A stretch of DNA of 44,662 nucleotides from Candidatus Magasanikiibacteriota bacterium (GCA_016234265.1 JACRFW010000006.1:1-44662), one strand, 5' to 3'; positions 1-8,751 are shown, counted from the stretch's first letter. A program made the numbers and translations. The notes: generated by a model from the letters alone, not told the origin.

Positions 1-74
1 ATTTCACCGCAGGCTAATCGCCGACTGATTTCTTCTCGTTCCTTTCCGCTTAATCGTTTAAATTGTTTAATCAT
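1..74 (-). CDS. IS30-family transposase, N-terminal fragment (cut by window edge)
   Basis: Read on the minus strand from ATG at 74, the first 24 codons give MIKQFKRLSGKEREEISRRL and then ACGE before the window ends. This matches the usual start of IS30-family transposases, a basic residue run followed by the S/T-x-x-E-R-E-x-I helix that begins the N-terminal helix-turn-helix. The DDE catalytic domain would lie outside the window. The element sits about 95 bp upstream of thrS and points away from it. Identification rests on about 24 residues only. Confidence 0.6.
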   Translation of the reverse strand, partial: MIKQFKRLSGKEREEISRRLACGE

Positions 75-76
75 AC

Positions 77-130
77 TGAATCTAACGTTATCTTAGATAC
101 CAATGGTATCACAGATGTTGCGTTAGATTC
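77..130. repeat. Inverted repeat between IS30-type transposase and thrS
   Basis: GAATCTAACG (77-86) is the exact reverse complement of CGTTAGATTC (121-130). A smaller hairpin, GATACC-AAT-GGTATC, lies inside, and a further GAATCTAA follows at 133-140. It could belong to the terminal inverted repeat of the IS element or to a hairpin shielding thrS from IS transcription. The other IS end is outside the window, so this cannot be settled here. Confidence 0.5.
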
Positions 131-169
131 TGGAATCTAAGTAAGCATACATTTCTAATTATTTTTTAT

Positions 170-1921
170 ATGGAACCACAAAAATTGGACGCACTGCGTC
201 ACTCGGCCGCGCACATGCTGGCCGCGGCGGTATTGGAGCTATATCCGGGCACGAAGCTCGCCATTGGGCCGACCATTGAGAACGGTTTTTATTACGACTT
301 CAAATTTCCGGAGGGGGTGAGTTTGTCAGAAAATGATTTACCGAAAATTGAAGAAGAAATGAAGGCCATTGCCAAAGGCGGGCATGCTTTTGTGCGTAAA
401 GAGGTAACTGTCGCCGAAGCGAAGAAGTTTGAGAAAGACCAGCCGTTCAAGCTGGAGCTGATTGATGAGTTTGCTAAAGAGAGCAAGATATTAACTTTGT
501 ATGAGTCCGGGCCATTTACAGATTTGTGTCGGGGTGGTCACGCGGCCAATACGAAAGAAATTCCGCTGGATGGTCTAAAATTGCAAAAACTGGCTGGGGC
601 GTACTGGCGCGGAAGTGAAAAGAAACCGATGCTGACGCGTATTTACGGTTTGCTTTTCGCGAATCGCAAAGAATTGGCTGTGCATCTGAACATGTTGGAG
701 GAAGCCAAGAAACGTGACCACCGCAAGATCGGGCAGGATCAGCAACTATTCTTTTTTGACGACCTCATTGGCAAGGGGCTGGTGCTTTGGCAGCCGAAGG
801 GCACTATTATCCGTGACGAAATTGAAAAACTCGCTAAAGAGATGGAGCATAAAGGCGGCTACGTGCGCGTGGCGACCCCGCATTTGGCCAAAGAGGAGAC
901 ATACATCACGTCGGGCCACCTGCCGTACTATAAAGACAGCATGTACCCGGCGATGGCGATGGATGATGGCACCTATTATCTCAAAGCCATGAATTGCCCT
1001 CACCACCACGTTATTTATCGCCACGAGCCGCACAGTTATCGCGACTTGCCAATACGCATCGCCGAATATGGCACGTGCTATCGCAATGAGCTCTCGGGCA
1101 CCTTGGCCGGGCTACTCCGCGTGCGCGCGCTCACCATGAACGATGCGCATATTTATTGTCGCCAAGACCAGATCAAGCAGGAGTTTCAAAGCGTGTTGGA
1201 GTTGATGATGAAGTATTTTGCTATTTTTGGTTTGGAGGATTATTGGTTCCGGTTATCAAAATGGGACCCGCAGCACACCGAGAAATATATTAATGAGCCG
1301 GCTAATTGGGAGATTGCCGAGAGCGCGATTCGCGAAGTATTACAGGAAATGAAGGTACAATTTGTGGAAGCTGATGATGAGGCTGCTTTCTATGGCCCGA
1401 AAGTTGATGTCATGTTTAAGTCAGTCGTGGGTCGGGAAGAGACGATGTCTACGGTCCAGCTTGATTTTGCCGCCAAGAAACGTTTTGAATTGAGCTATAC
1501 CGATGAAACCGGCCAAGCGAACAATGGCGTCTTTGTTATTCATCGCGCGCCGCTTTCCACCCACGAGCGTTTTATGGCATTTCTCATTGAACACTACGCG
1601 GGAATTTGGCCGGTGTGGCTCTCCCCGATACAAGTATTGTTGGCTCCGGTGTCGGTTAAGCATGCTGACGGTGCCGATGTTTTGAGCAAAGAACTTGATG
1701 CCGATGGTATTCGTGTTAGTGTTGACGCGGCTGATGAAACAGTTGGGAAAAAAGTGCGCAACGCGGCGGGTAAGAAAATTCCGTACATTGTCGTGGTGGG
1801 TGATAAAGAATTGGCTGGGGAAGAGTGGATGATCCGCGTACGGGGACAAGAGGACCAAGTAAAAATGTCTAAAGCGGATTTTGTGGCAAAGGTTTTGCGA
1901 GAGATTAAAGAGAGATTGTAG
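170..1921 (+). CDS. thrS: Threonyl-tRNA synthetase without TGS domain
   Basis: Charges tRNA-Thr with threonine in the cytoplasm. The 583-residue protein starts directly at the editing (SAD) domain: HSAAH at residues 11-15 and C120-x3-H124 form its conserved metal-like site. The class II catalytic core follows, with zinc ligands C276 (NCP motif), H327 (DAHIYC) and H458 (IHRAP), motif 2 around the CYRNE segment and the C-terminal anticodon-binding domain at roughly 490-583. E. coli ThrRS has about 642 residues; the missing part is the N-terminal TGS domain. Similar short forms occur in CPR genomes, so this need not be a truncation. The start at 170 is the only sensible Met; no Shine-Dalgarno is visible. 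miaA follows after 16 nt, suggesting co-transcription. Confidence 0.96.
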   Translation: MEPQKLDALRHSAAHMLAAAVLELYPGTKLAIGPTIENGFYYDFKFPEGVSLSENDLPKIEEEMKAIAKGGHAFVRKEVTVAEAKKFEKDQPFKLELIDEFAKESKILTLYESGPFTDLCRGGHAANTKEIPLDGLKLQKLAGAYWRGSEKKPMLTRIYGLLFANRKELAVHLNMLEEAKKRDHRKIGQDQQLFFFDDLIGKGLVLWQPKGTIIRDEIEKLAKEMEHKGGYVRVATPHLAKEETYITSGHLPYYKDSMYPAMAMDDGTYYLKAMNCPHHHVIYRHEPHSYRDLPIRIAEYGTCYRNELSGTLAGLLRVRALTMNDAHIYCRQDQIKQEFQSVLELMMKYFAIFGLEDYWFRLSKWDPQHTEKYINEPANWEIAESAIREVLQEMKVQFVEADDEAAFYGPKVDVMFKSVVGREETMSTVQLDFAAKKRFELSYTDETGQANNGVFVIHRAPLSTHERFMAFLIEHYAGIWPVWLSPIQVLLAPVSVKHADGADVLSKELDADGIRVSVDAADETVGKKVRNAAGKKIPYIVVVGDKELAGEEWMIRVRGQEDQVKMSKADFVAKVLREIKERL

Positions 1922-1937
1922 TTTCTTCTGAAGGTAT

Positions 1938-2858
1938 ATGGAAAAGCTGCCAAAGCTTGTGGTGATTGTCGGGCCGACGGCGAGCGCTAAGACCGACTTG
2001 GCGATTGCGCTGGCGAAGAAATATAACGGGGAGATTGTTTCGGCGGATTCGCGACAGATTTATCGTGAACTTTCTATCGGTACGGCCAAACCAGCCGGGG
2101 AATGGGTTGAGGACAAGTATCTGGTTGCGGGGGTGCCGTATCATTTGGTGGATTGTGTTGACCCGACCACGAGCTATACACTGGCGGATTTTAAGCGCGA
2201 CGCTCTCGCCGCCATTCAAGACATTATTTGTCGCGGCAAAGTGCCTTTTCTGGTTGGCGGGACGGGATTGTACATAGCTGCCATCGTTGATAATCTGGAT
2301 ATTCCTGATGTCCCGCCTGATGCAGATCTGCGGCAGAGTTTTGAGAAATTGTCGTTGACGGAGCTGCAAAAATTAATAAAAGAACGCGACCCAGTGACGG
2401 CCGCGGTTATTGATAGGCAAAACCCCCGGCGGCTGATTCGGGCGCTGGAGGTGGCCACTCTCTCGGGCGAGTCATTTAGAGCGCAACAGACCAAGTCGCC
2501 AGCGCTATTTCAAACCTTGCAGATCGGTCTGGCGTGGCCAAAAGACATACTAGAGGCCCGAATTGAGAAACGTCTCAAGATCCAAATTGAGCAGGGTTTT
2601 GTTGAGGAAGTTCAGGCTTTGTGGAAAAAATACGGCTCGGCAGTTGTGCCGAGCCTAACGAGTATTGGGTATCAGCCGTTTGTTTCCTATTTGTCCGGAG
2701 AAATGAACCTGCCCGAAACGCTCCGGCTCGTCTGGTATCAGACTCGCCAGTACGCCAAACGGCAGATGACCTGGTTCAAACGAGATAGCCGGATTCACTG
2801 GATAGCTGGCGCCGATCAATCCACGGCTGATGATCTGGTCAAGTTTTTCTTGGCCTAA
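1938..2858 (+). CDS. miaA: tRNA dimethylallyltransferase
   Basis: Transfers a dimethylallyl group to N6 of A37 in tRNAs reading UNN codons. The 306-residue protein has the P-loop GPTASAKT at residues 12-19, the D37-S-R-Q-I-Y substrate motif and the GGTGLY segment near residue 105, all diagnostic of MiaA. Its length is normal for the family. A GAAGG sequence 6-8 nt before the ATG is one of the few plausible ribosome binding sites in the window. It lies 16 nt after thrS. Its last 4 bp overlap the end of the convergent surface-protein gene at 2855. Confidence 0.96.
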   Translation: MEKLPKLVVIVGPTASAKTDLAIALAKKYNGEIVSADSRQIYRELSIGTAKPAGEWVEDKYLVAGVPYHLVDCVDPTTSYTLADFKRDALAAIQDIICRGKVPFLVGGTGLYIAAIVDNLDIPDVPPDADLRQSFEKLSLTELQKLIKERDPVTAAVIDRQNPRRLIRALEVATLSGESFRAQQTKSPALFQTLQIGLAWPKDILEARIEKRLKIQIEQGFVEEVQALWKKYGSAVVPSLTSIGYQPFVSYLSGEMNLPETLRLVWYQTRQYAKRQMTWFKRDSRIHWIAGADQSTADDLVKFFLA

Positions 2859-4768
2859 GGAGCCGGCGCTTCCCGGTTGAGAGAGATCTCGTCGCCGGCG
2901 AGATCAATTTTTTGTCCGGTCACCACATCATCGGCGAGAATGTGCACTTTTGACAGTAAGGTATTTTGAGTGGGGTCGTTTTTGTGGAGCGTAATAGTGA
3001 AGCTGCTATTCAGGACATCAACACTCTCGGGCATTTCGGGAATAGCCCAAAGGAGCTGTTTTGTCCCGGGGTCAAACGAAAACGTGCCGGCGGAGGGAGA
3101 AGAGGTGGCGATGGTAATATCTCCATAGGCAGTGGCAGTCAGGAAAATGTTTTTGAGCGGATGGAAGCTGTTCCCGAGCACCCAGGCGACCGTATGGACA
3201 TCTTGCCCTGCGGCATCTTTCTCCACCGTATCACGACCTTCAAATTTCAAATCGGAGTTCAGGGTAATGGTAATCGGTTTGGCGCTGACAGTTTCCGTAG
3301 CGCCGTTTTGGTTTATGAAGGTGAGATTGCCGGCAACGGTGATGGCGGGGGTTTTAATGGCGGCTGTGTCAAAAGCTTTGGCATCTTTAATCGGCAGGCG
3401 CAGATCAATGGTTATTTCATCGTTCGGTTTTACTTGGGCGAGCGCCGGGATTTTTTTATTATTCCAGGTAATGGCGCCCCGTCGGGTGGTGGCGTTCAAT
3501 TGCTGGCCTTGAATGTCGCCATTAGCCTGATCGGCGATATCGGACCACTTCAGGATGCTTTGTCGTTTTTCCGCTGGGCCATCAAGAACCAAGTTTACCA
3601 CGGCATTTTTGAGCGTGGCCGCGCTGGTGTTTTTCAGGTGGAGCGTAATGGTGAGCAGATCGCCTAAAGTGCTGGCAAAATCGGTGAGCGAACCATTGAT
3701 GGCCACGTTAAAGTCCAGATCGTTTTTGATCACCTCTGGCGCCAGCTCCGCGCGGGCAATTTCCAACCGGTCGTTTCCAACCGGGAGCGTGAGTACACCC
3801 TTAAGCGGCGTCGGCGTGTCTTGGCGTTCGGTAAATTTGCCGCGCACTATAAATTGCCGGAGTGACGGAGCGCCATCCGGCGTGGTGGTGGCCGCTTTGT
3901 TTGGCAGTATATTCCAGAGGTTATTTTTGCTGAGGGCCGGCGTGGAAGAAGTAATAATAAAGTTTGACGGGGTAATTGGCGCAAGTTCGGAGGGCAAAGT
4001 AAAATCACTGTCGTAGTTCACTGTGAAAGAGTACGCCACTTCAGTACCCACTACCGCTTTGTCCGGGCCGCCCAGAGCCAGCGTTACCCCCGAGGCAGTG
4101 AGCGCTGTGGTCAGGGTGGCGGCTTTTTGCAGTTCCGAGTTAAAATTGGCCGGTGTATAGTTCATGAATACTCGCCAGGATTTTCGTTCATTGAGCGCGC
4201 CGTAGTTTTTACCCGAAACGACAATGGTGCCTGACTCACCCGGGGCGATGGTCGCGCGGGTGAATTCATTGTGCAGAGTATTTTTTAAAGCCGGTGAGCT
4301 GGTGGCAAAGACAAATCCTTTGGGGTAGTACAATGAAAAGGTAACATTCCGGAGCGGGGCTGTTCCGTTATTTTGGAAGGTAATGGTGTAGGTGCTGGTG
4401 GCGTTGAGCGTGAGCTCGGTTGGTCCGGTGAGAACAAGCTTTACCAATTCGTCATTTCCGGAATTTCCCGGCGAGAGCCAAAAGAACCCGGCCCAGGCCA
4501 GGGCCGCGCCAAAGAGAGCGATACCGAAAAGCCAGGTGATCGCCGTGATGAGAGGACTCGTTTTTTTAATATTTATTTTTTTCATATCGGGGATGGCGCC
4601 GGATTCATCTTGGTAAATTGCTGAGAGAGAGGAATTGAGCTCTGCCGCGCTGACGGCTCCCGGGTCGGTCTCAGCCGGTTTGGTCACAAATGTCCGGTGG
4701 CGAAGAGCGCGTTTTTTTTTCGGTTTGATTTCTTCTGAGGGAGTTTCCCGGGGGGTATTCTCAGGCAT
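2855..4768 (-). CDS. Membrane-anchored protein with DUF11/Ig-like repeats
   Basis: A 637-residue protein with a charged cytoplasmic N-terminus (about residues 1-75, rich in Lys, Arg, Pro and Glu), one membrane helix at about 76-98 (ITWLFGIALFGAALAWAGFF) and a long external part. The external part contains several beta-rich repeats with phrases such as TYTITFQNNGTAPLRNVTF, typical of DUF11 or CARDB-like adhesin-type Ig folds. No catalytic motif is seen. It follows the DUF4012 gene by 17 nt on the same strand, so the two large surface proteins are probably made together with the upstream glycosyltransferase. A role in cell-surface architecture or attachment is inferred. Confidence 0.75.
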   Translation of the reverse strand: MPENTPRETPSEEIKPKKKRALRHRTFVTKPAETDPGAVSAAELNSSLSAIYQDESGAIPDMKKINIKKTSPLITAITWLFGIALFGAALAWAGFFWLSPGNSGNDELVKLVLTGPTELTLNATSTYTITFQNNGTAPLRNVTFSLYYPKGFVFATSSPALKNTLHNEFTRATIAPGESGTIVVSGKNYGALNERKSWRVFMNYTPANFNSELQKAATLTTALTASGVTLALGGPDKAVVGTEVAYSFTVNYDSDFTLPSELAPITPSNFIITSSTPALSKNNLWNILPNKAATTTPDGAPSLRQFIVRGKFTERQDTPTPLKGVLTLPVGNDRLEIARAELAPEVIKNDLDFNVAINGSLTDFASTLGDLLTITLHLKNTSAATLKNAVVNLVLDGPAEKRQSILKWSDIADQANGDIQGQQLNATTRRGAITWNNKKIPALAQVKPNDEITIDLRLPIKDAKAFDTAAIKTPAITVAGNLTFINQNGATETVSAKPITITLNSDLKFEGRDTVEKDAAGQDVHTVAWVLGNSFHPLKNIFLTATAYGDITIATSSPSAGTFSFDPGTKQLLWAIPEMPESVDVLNSSFTITLHKNDPTQNTLLSKVHILADDVVTGQKIDLAGDEISLNREAPAP

Positions 4769-4785
4769 AGTGAAAATATCAAATT

Positions 4786-7218
4786 TTAATTAGATTGTTT
4801 TTTCATGAGGAGGCTCCAGACCGAATCGGCAGTCAGCGGTTTTTTTTCAATGGTAGCGCCATTTTTTGCCGTTTTGAGAGCGGCGCCATCTTTCCACTCC
4901 GGTCGCCAATTGGCCGGAAAGACGATTTGACTTTCAAAGTCGGCCGTGAGGCCAGATTGCTTTTGTACCACGAGCTGGTAGCGGGCGAGCGGGGCGGATA
5001 ACGGGCTGAGCATTTTTTGCCAGCCAGAGAGCGTCGCGTCGGAGGTGGCGGAGAAAAGGGTGAACGGAAGGCGGTATGTGAACTGCACCTGGCTCACCTG
5101 ACCCGGCTCGGTGATAACCCAGTTGCCAAAGACGGTTTTGCCAGACTCTTCGGTGATGGCCGTGCCGGACGTTTGGTCTACTCCTATTTCAGTCTGGTGG
5201 GCATTCAGGAAGGGGTCGTCGGTTGTCCACGCATCTGGAACTTGGAAGTTTTTTTCTTCTGGCCAGGTGAACCCGCCGGCGGAGAGGAGCGTGCTCCCCT
5301 TAGGAACGTACAGCCGCAGGAAATCGGTGTTAGTCTGGCCGTAGAGCATGTCGCCCCGATTGCCAGAGTGTTCGCGTGTAATGACGACGTTGTCAATGAT
5401 GGAACCGTCAGACGCCGCGACGGCCTGGTGAGAAATGGTTTGATGTATTTTGGCGTCGCTTTTTTGTCCCTGGATGTTGGTATTCACAACGAACAGATAG
5501 TCTATATTTGCCGGAGTATCAAGTATCTGTCCGGTCCAGCCGAAAGAACGTAAAGTACCCTCCGTCTGACTGTCCGTAAAGTAGGCCTGGATCTCTTTTT
5601 GCTTGAGAGCCTCGGACGCGTTGGTGAGGAGCGCGAGTATTTTATCTGTCGGCACATGGTGAAGCGCGCCGAGTAGCTCCGGCGCCAAGTCGGTGAGAAT
5701 TTGTTTTGGCCGGTTGAGCTTTTTCTCCGGTCCTTCCTCCACGATCTGTTGAATGGTGGGCAAGGCATTATCCGCGTTGAGGGTGAGTTGTCTTTTTTCG
5801 TCGGTCAGGGGGCCGAGTATAGTCAGGATTCTTCGCAAGACGGAAGAATTTATCGCGATGACGCCATCGGTGGAAACACCGCGGCTGTGGGCATAGAACC
5901 ACATAATTTTTTCCGCGCTGGTCGGAAAATCGGGGAACCAGTTGGCGTCCTGGAACTCCCAGCGTTTATTGCTGAGGAGGAGCGGCGCCGGGGGTTTGAT
6001 AAACTCGCGGAGTTGTCCCTGCACGTCATAGGTGCCGCCGGGCGGGACTTCAAGGTTCACTATGGCCCCATCTTTTACATCAATAATAGCAAAACTACCC
6101 ATAAAGCCGCCGGTGGGCCTGAGTTCGCTCTCATTTTGGAATACCAACAGATAGCGGCGCAAACCTTTGCCGCCAAAAATTTCATGAATTGCTCCGCCCA
6201 GGTCGGCTAGACTTTCAAAATCATTTACTAAATGGCCGAATAGGTCTCTGTACCCAAGAAATTGGCTTTGGTATTCCAAGGGCAGATTGTTTACTTTGAC
6301 TAACTGTAAATGTTTTAGAGCTTTTTGGTAGTTGGGAAGAGCGCTATTAACATAGGCGAGCGTCGTGTCTATTTGTTGCAATAGTGTGCTGGACGGGCTC
6401 TTCGGTATTATCGAGAGGCCGTACAGGAGATAACTGTTGCCAACGGCTATTTCCTGGCCGGCGAGTAAAATGTTTTCTCGGCTCTCCACTTCGCCCCCAA
6501 CCAGCGGCATCGCGCGGGCGAGCGTAGTAAGAATGCTGTGTTGCCCGACGATATTTAAAGATTGGTCAAAAGTAGCGAGTGCCCGGCGGGTGGCGCTGCT
6601 GGCTTTGTTCAGATCGGCCTCACGGAGGGCGGCGGCGGAATCTTGAAGAGCTGAAAATCCAGCCAGACCTTCGTTTGCGACCGTATTTTTGATTGATTCC
6701 AGCTGGTTGTAATAACTTCTGGCCGGCCCGGGGATGATGATAAGGAAAACAAGCAACACCGCCACAGCAGCCAGCCCTTTGGTGGGAATGAGCTGACGGG
6801 GAAAGCTGGTTATTTTATGGAACCAAGGTCGGAGTTCTTTAATGGCGTTATGAAGGTGTTTTATTTTCTGGAACAGCCGGCTCGGGGCGGGGGTTGCCTT
6901 TGGCGGCGAGACCAATGGCGATGGCCGAGTTTCATGATAGTGTTGGTAGAGGGCATTATCTGGTTCGGGGGAAACTGTTTCCACTTGGTTCCATAATGAG
7001 TCCTGTTCTCTTTTGAGGTTGATAACGTGGGGAGAGGCGGTTGGTTCGTGGGTAACGTGGTGTATAAAAAATTTCAACGGCGGTGGAGGCGTTTTGGGAG
7101 AAACAGTCTGGGTTGCCGTCGGCGTGGTGCAGGTAGATTTGTTGTGGCCGACTTTTTGGCAGTTGGCGCACCGCCGGATTTGTTTTTTAGGCACAATAGT
7201 GAGAAGAAAATCCAACAA
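4786..7218 (-). CDS. DUF4012 membrane protein with N-terminal CCHC zinc knuckle
   Basis: An 810-residue protein. Residues 17-30 read C17-AN-C20-QKVG-H25-NKST-C30, an exact C-x2-C-x4-H-x4-C zinc knuckle as in retroviral nucleocapsids. A Pro/Thr-rich linker follows, then one membrane helix at about 153-172 and a large external region. The centre of that region (FQNESELRPTGGFMGSFAII, then a segment containing PDFPTSAEKIMWFY) is the DUF4012 signature. DUF4012 proteins are common near glycan and cell-wall genes in CPR and Gram-positive bacteria; their reaction is unknown. The zinc knuckle is predicted to face the cytoplasm. The gene lies between a GT4 gene and a DUF11-like gene on the same strand, with a hairpin upstream at 7231-7304. 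Confidence 0.8.
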   Translation of the reverse strand: MLDFLLTIVPKKQIRRCANCQKVGHNKSTCTTPTATQTVSPKTPPPPLKFFIHHVTHEPTASPHVINLKREQDSLWNQVETVSPEPDNALYQHYHETRPSPLVSPPKATPAPSRLFQKIKHLHNAIKELRPWFHKITSFPRQLIPTKGLAAVAVLLVFLIIIPGPARSYYNQLESIKNTVANEGLAGFSALQDSAAALREADLNKASSATRRALATFDQSLNIVGQHSILTTLARAMPLVGGEVESRENILLAGQEIAVGNSYLLYGLSIIPKSPSSTLLQQIDTTLAYVNSALPNYQKALKHLQLVKVNNLPLEYQSQFLGYRDLFGHLVNDFESLADLGGAIHEIFGGKGLRRYLLVFQNESELRPTGGFMGSFAIIDVKDGAIVNLEVPPGGTYDVQGQLREFIKPPAPLLLSNKRWEFQDANWFPDFPTSAEKIMWFYAHSRGVSTDGVIAINSSVLRRILTILGPLTDEKRQLTLNADNALPTIQQIVEEGPEKKLNRPKQILTDLAPELLGALHHVPTDKILALLTNASEALKQKEIQAYFTDSQTEGTLRSFGWTGQILDTPANIDYLFVVNTNIQGQKSDAKIHQTISHQAVAASDGSIIDNVVITREHSGNRGDMLYGQTNTDFLRLYVPKGSTLLSAGGFTWPEEKNFQVPDAWTTDDPFLNAHQTEIGVDQTSGTAITEESGKTVFGNWVITEPGQVSQVQFTYRLPFTLFSATSDATLSGWQKMLSPLSAPLARYQLVVQKQSGLTADFESQIVFPANWRPEWKDGAALKTAKNGATIEKKPLTADSVWSLLMKKQSN

Positions 7219-7230
7219 ATGATGGGTCTT

Positions 7231-7304
7231 ATAGATATTGATTTTCTTGTGCCAAAACCCCGCTGCGGCGAGTCGTAATTGGCACCGCGAAGATCAATAT
7301 CTAT
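7231..7304. other. Two-part hairpin between GT4 and DUF4012 genes
   Basis: ATAGATATTGAT (7231-7242) pairs perfectly with ATCAATATCTAT (7293-7304). Further in, GTGCCAA (7249-7255) pairs with TTGGCAC (7279-7285). A 6/7-nt internal loop and a 23-nt apical loop remain unpaired. It fills most of the 116-bp gap before the DUF4012 start. No U-run follows on either strand, so a simple terminator is unlikely. It could be an mRNA processing or regulatory hairpin, or a small palindromic repeat. Confidence 0.55.
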
Positions 7305-7334
7305 TTCGGCTGAAAAGTAGTTCGTTAGGAAGTA

Positions 7335-8492
7335 TTATACACTATTTCGGTAGACTTCCCAAGTTTTTTGAGCCAGTTTTTCCCCTTGATAGAGGGAGAG
7401 CACGGCAGGGGCGGCGGCGAGAAGTTTTTGGCGGGCCGAAGTATCGGTTAAGCCGGTAAAAATAGCATTGGCCATTCCCTCGGCGTCAGCCGGGTCAAAG
7501 TAGAGAGCGGAGTTCTGCAAAATTTCCGGCAGGCAGGTGCGGTTGGAAGATGCTACCGGAACGCCCGCGGCCATAGCTTCCAGCGCGGGCAGGGCAAAGC
7601 CCTCATAAAAACTGGGCATAATGTATAGAGAAGCGCCTTGGTAGAGGGCGGGGAGATCGGCGTCGGGGACAAAGCCGGTTACGATGACATTGTTAAATTG
7701 TTTCATTGTTAAATTGTTAGTGAGACGATTGTAAAAGTAATTTTTCTTTCCAGCAAGTACCAGCTGATAGCCGGTTCCATATTTTTCCTCAAATAGCTTC
7801 CACGCCTTCAAGAGACCATCCAGATTTTTGTGTGGGTAGGCAACGCCGACATAGAGCACATAGGGTTTGGTGATGCCGAATGTATCATGTAGCAGGTAGT
7901 TGGTATCAGGTATCGTGTCGTTGTGGTAGTTTATATTTTCTACTTTATACTTTTTATTTTCAAACGGGGTTGGATAGGTGACGGCAATTTTTTTCTCTGC
8001 CACCCCGAGTGTTCTAACGATATCCTGCTTGCTAAATTCACTGACGGTAAAAATATGTTTGGCTTTTTTTACGGCGTGATTGAGTATAATGCGGAAAGCG
8101 CAATTTTTAAACCAATATAATAGGGGGCCGAGCGTGCTGGCGCGGCGGGTTGGGTAGTGAAGCAGGAGCAGATCGTGAATGGTGACGACAAATGGTTTTG
8201 AATAAAAAAACGGTACGTTCCAGTGGGGAAAGTGCATGAGGTCTACTTTTTCTTTTTTTATAATTACCGGCAATCGTATTTGTTCGGTGAGACCATACCA
8301 AGGAATGTCGGCCAGCACTTTGCGGAAGTTTGGCCTGCTCGGTTGGTACTCGTTCCAATTGTCGCGACGCAAAAAAATGACAAATTCAACGTTGGTGTGG
8401 AGCTTTTCTAAGTGTAGTATAAGTTGTTCAATGTAGCGGCCCAATCCGCCTTGTTTGGGGCCGTACATGCGGGCGTCAATGCCGATTTTCAT
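7335..8492 (-). CDS. GT4-family glycosyltransferase
   Basis: A 385-residue GT-B enzyme, likely transferring a sugar from a nucleotide donor during surface-glycan assembly. The N-terminus MKIGIDARMYGPKQGGLGRY is the usual acceptor-domain start; IHDLLLLHYP and PHKNLDGLLKAW are typical GT4 segments. The C-terminal E-x7-E donor motif appears as EGFALPALE followed by AMAAGVPV. Around residues 180-205 and 255-265 the protein has Asn/Tyr/Lys-rich insertions encoded by AT-rich tandem repeats. The start is supported by a TTGTCA-17-TATACT promoter ending 15 nt upstream. The sugar and acceptor cannot be read from the sequence. Confidence 0.88.
   Translation of the reverse strand: MKIGIDARMYGPKQGGLGRYIEQLILHLEKLHTNVEFVIFLRRDNWNEYQPSRPNFRKVLADIPWYGLTEQIRLPVIIKKEKVDLMHFPHWNVPFFYSKPFVVTIHDLLLLHYPTRRASTLGPLLYWFKNCAFRIILNHAVKKAKHIFTVSEFSKQDIVRTLGVAEKKIAVTYPTPFENKKYKVENINYHNDTIPDTNYLLHDTFGITKPYVLYVGVAYPHKNLDGLLKAWKLFEEKYGTGYQLVLAGKKNYFYNRLTNNLTMKQFNNVIVTGFVPDADLPALYQGASLYIMPSFYEGFALPALEAMAAGVPVASSNRTCLPEILQNSALYFDPADAEGMANAIFTGLTDTSARQKLLAAAPAVLSLYQGEKLAQKTWEVYRNSV
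7688..7719. repeat. 8-nt tandem repeat (x4) inside a glycosyltransferase gene
   Basis: Four consecutive 8-mers on the plus strand: CATTGTTA, AATTGTTT, CATTGTTA, AATTGTTA. They encode the Asn/Thr-rich stretch around LTNNLTMKQFNN in the minus-strand GT4 protein. A unit of eight is not a multiple of three, so gain or loss of one copy would shift the frame. Confidence 0.75.
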
Positions 8493-8507
8493 AGGTTTAC
8501 TGGCACT

Positions 8508-8536
8508 AGTATAGCAGGGTATACTGTACTTGACAA
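8508..8536 (-). promoter_or_regulatory. Promoter of the GT4/DUF4012/DUF11 operon
   Basis: On the minus strand TTGTCA (8531-8536) is followed after 17 bp by TATACT (8508-8513). The start codon at 8492 lies 15 nt downstream of the -10 box, giving a leader of roughly 8-10 nt. Its -35 box overlaps that of the plus-strand promoter at 8530. Confidence 0.75.
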
Positions 8537-8558
8537 AAGGCCCGTTTTGTGCTATACT
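8530..8558 (+). promoter_or_regulatory. Consensus promoter facing the RT remnant
   Basis: TTGACA (8530-8535), a 17-bp spacer and TATACT (8553-8558) make a near-perfect housekeeping promoter. Transcription would start near 8565 and run through the palindromic repeats and the reverse transcriptase remnant toward the MgtE_N/CBS gene. It shares its -35 bases with the divergent promoter of the GT4 operon. Confidence 0.75.
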
Positions 8559-8618
8559 GCTTTGTTAGTTCTATAAATCCGCCAGCTGGAAGAATCTCGG
8601 CCTTCTTTAGCATAATCA

Positions 8619-8751
8619 CCCCCTCCCCTACAAGGGGAGGGACAGAGGGTGGGGTTTTCACCGACGTTAACCCCCACCTCTGTCCTCCCCCTCATAGGGG
8701 AGGGAGGAGTGGCCACCCTCTCCCCGTGGGAGAGGGGCAAGAGGTGAGGGG
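8619..8751. repeat. GC-rich palindromic repeat cluster
   Basis: The block 8621-8656 is an imperfect inverted copy of 8669-8704. Each arm carries a smaller hairpin of the form CCCTCCCC-loop-GGGGAGGG. A third hairpin, CCCTCTCCC-CGT-GGGAGAGGG, lies at 8716-8736. This REP- or MITE-like C/G-rich composition is unlike the flanking genes. It is open in the same frame as the RT remnant that follows, giving a Pro/Gly-rich peptide. Confidence 0.8.

Noticed and set aside
2966-3667. 233-codon plus-strand frame opposite the DUF11-like gene
   Set aside because: Gly-rich shadow with no domain; the minus-strand gene is continuous and has a membrane helix and Ig-like repeats.
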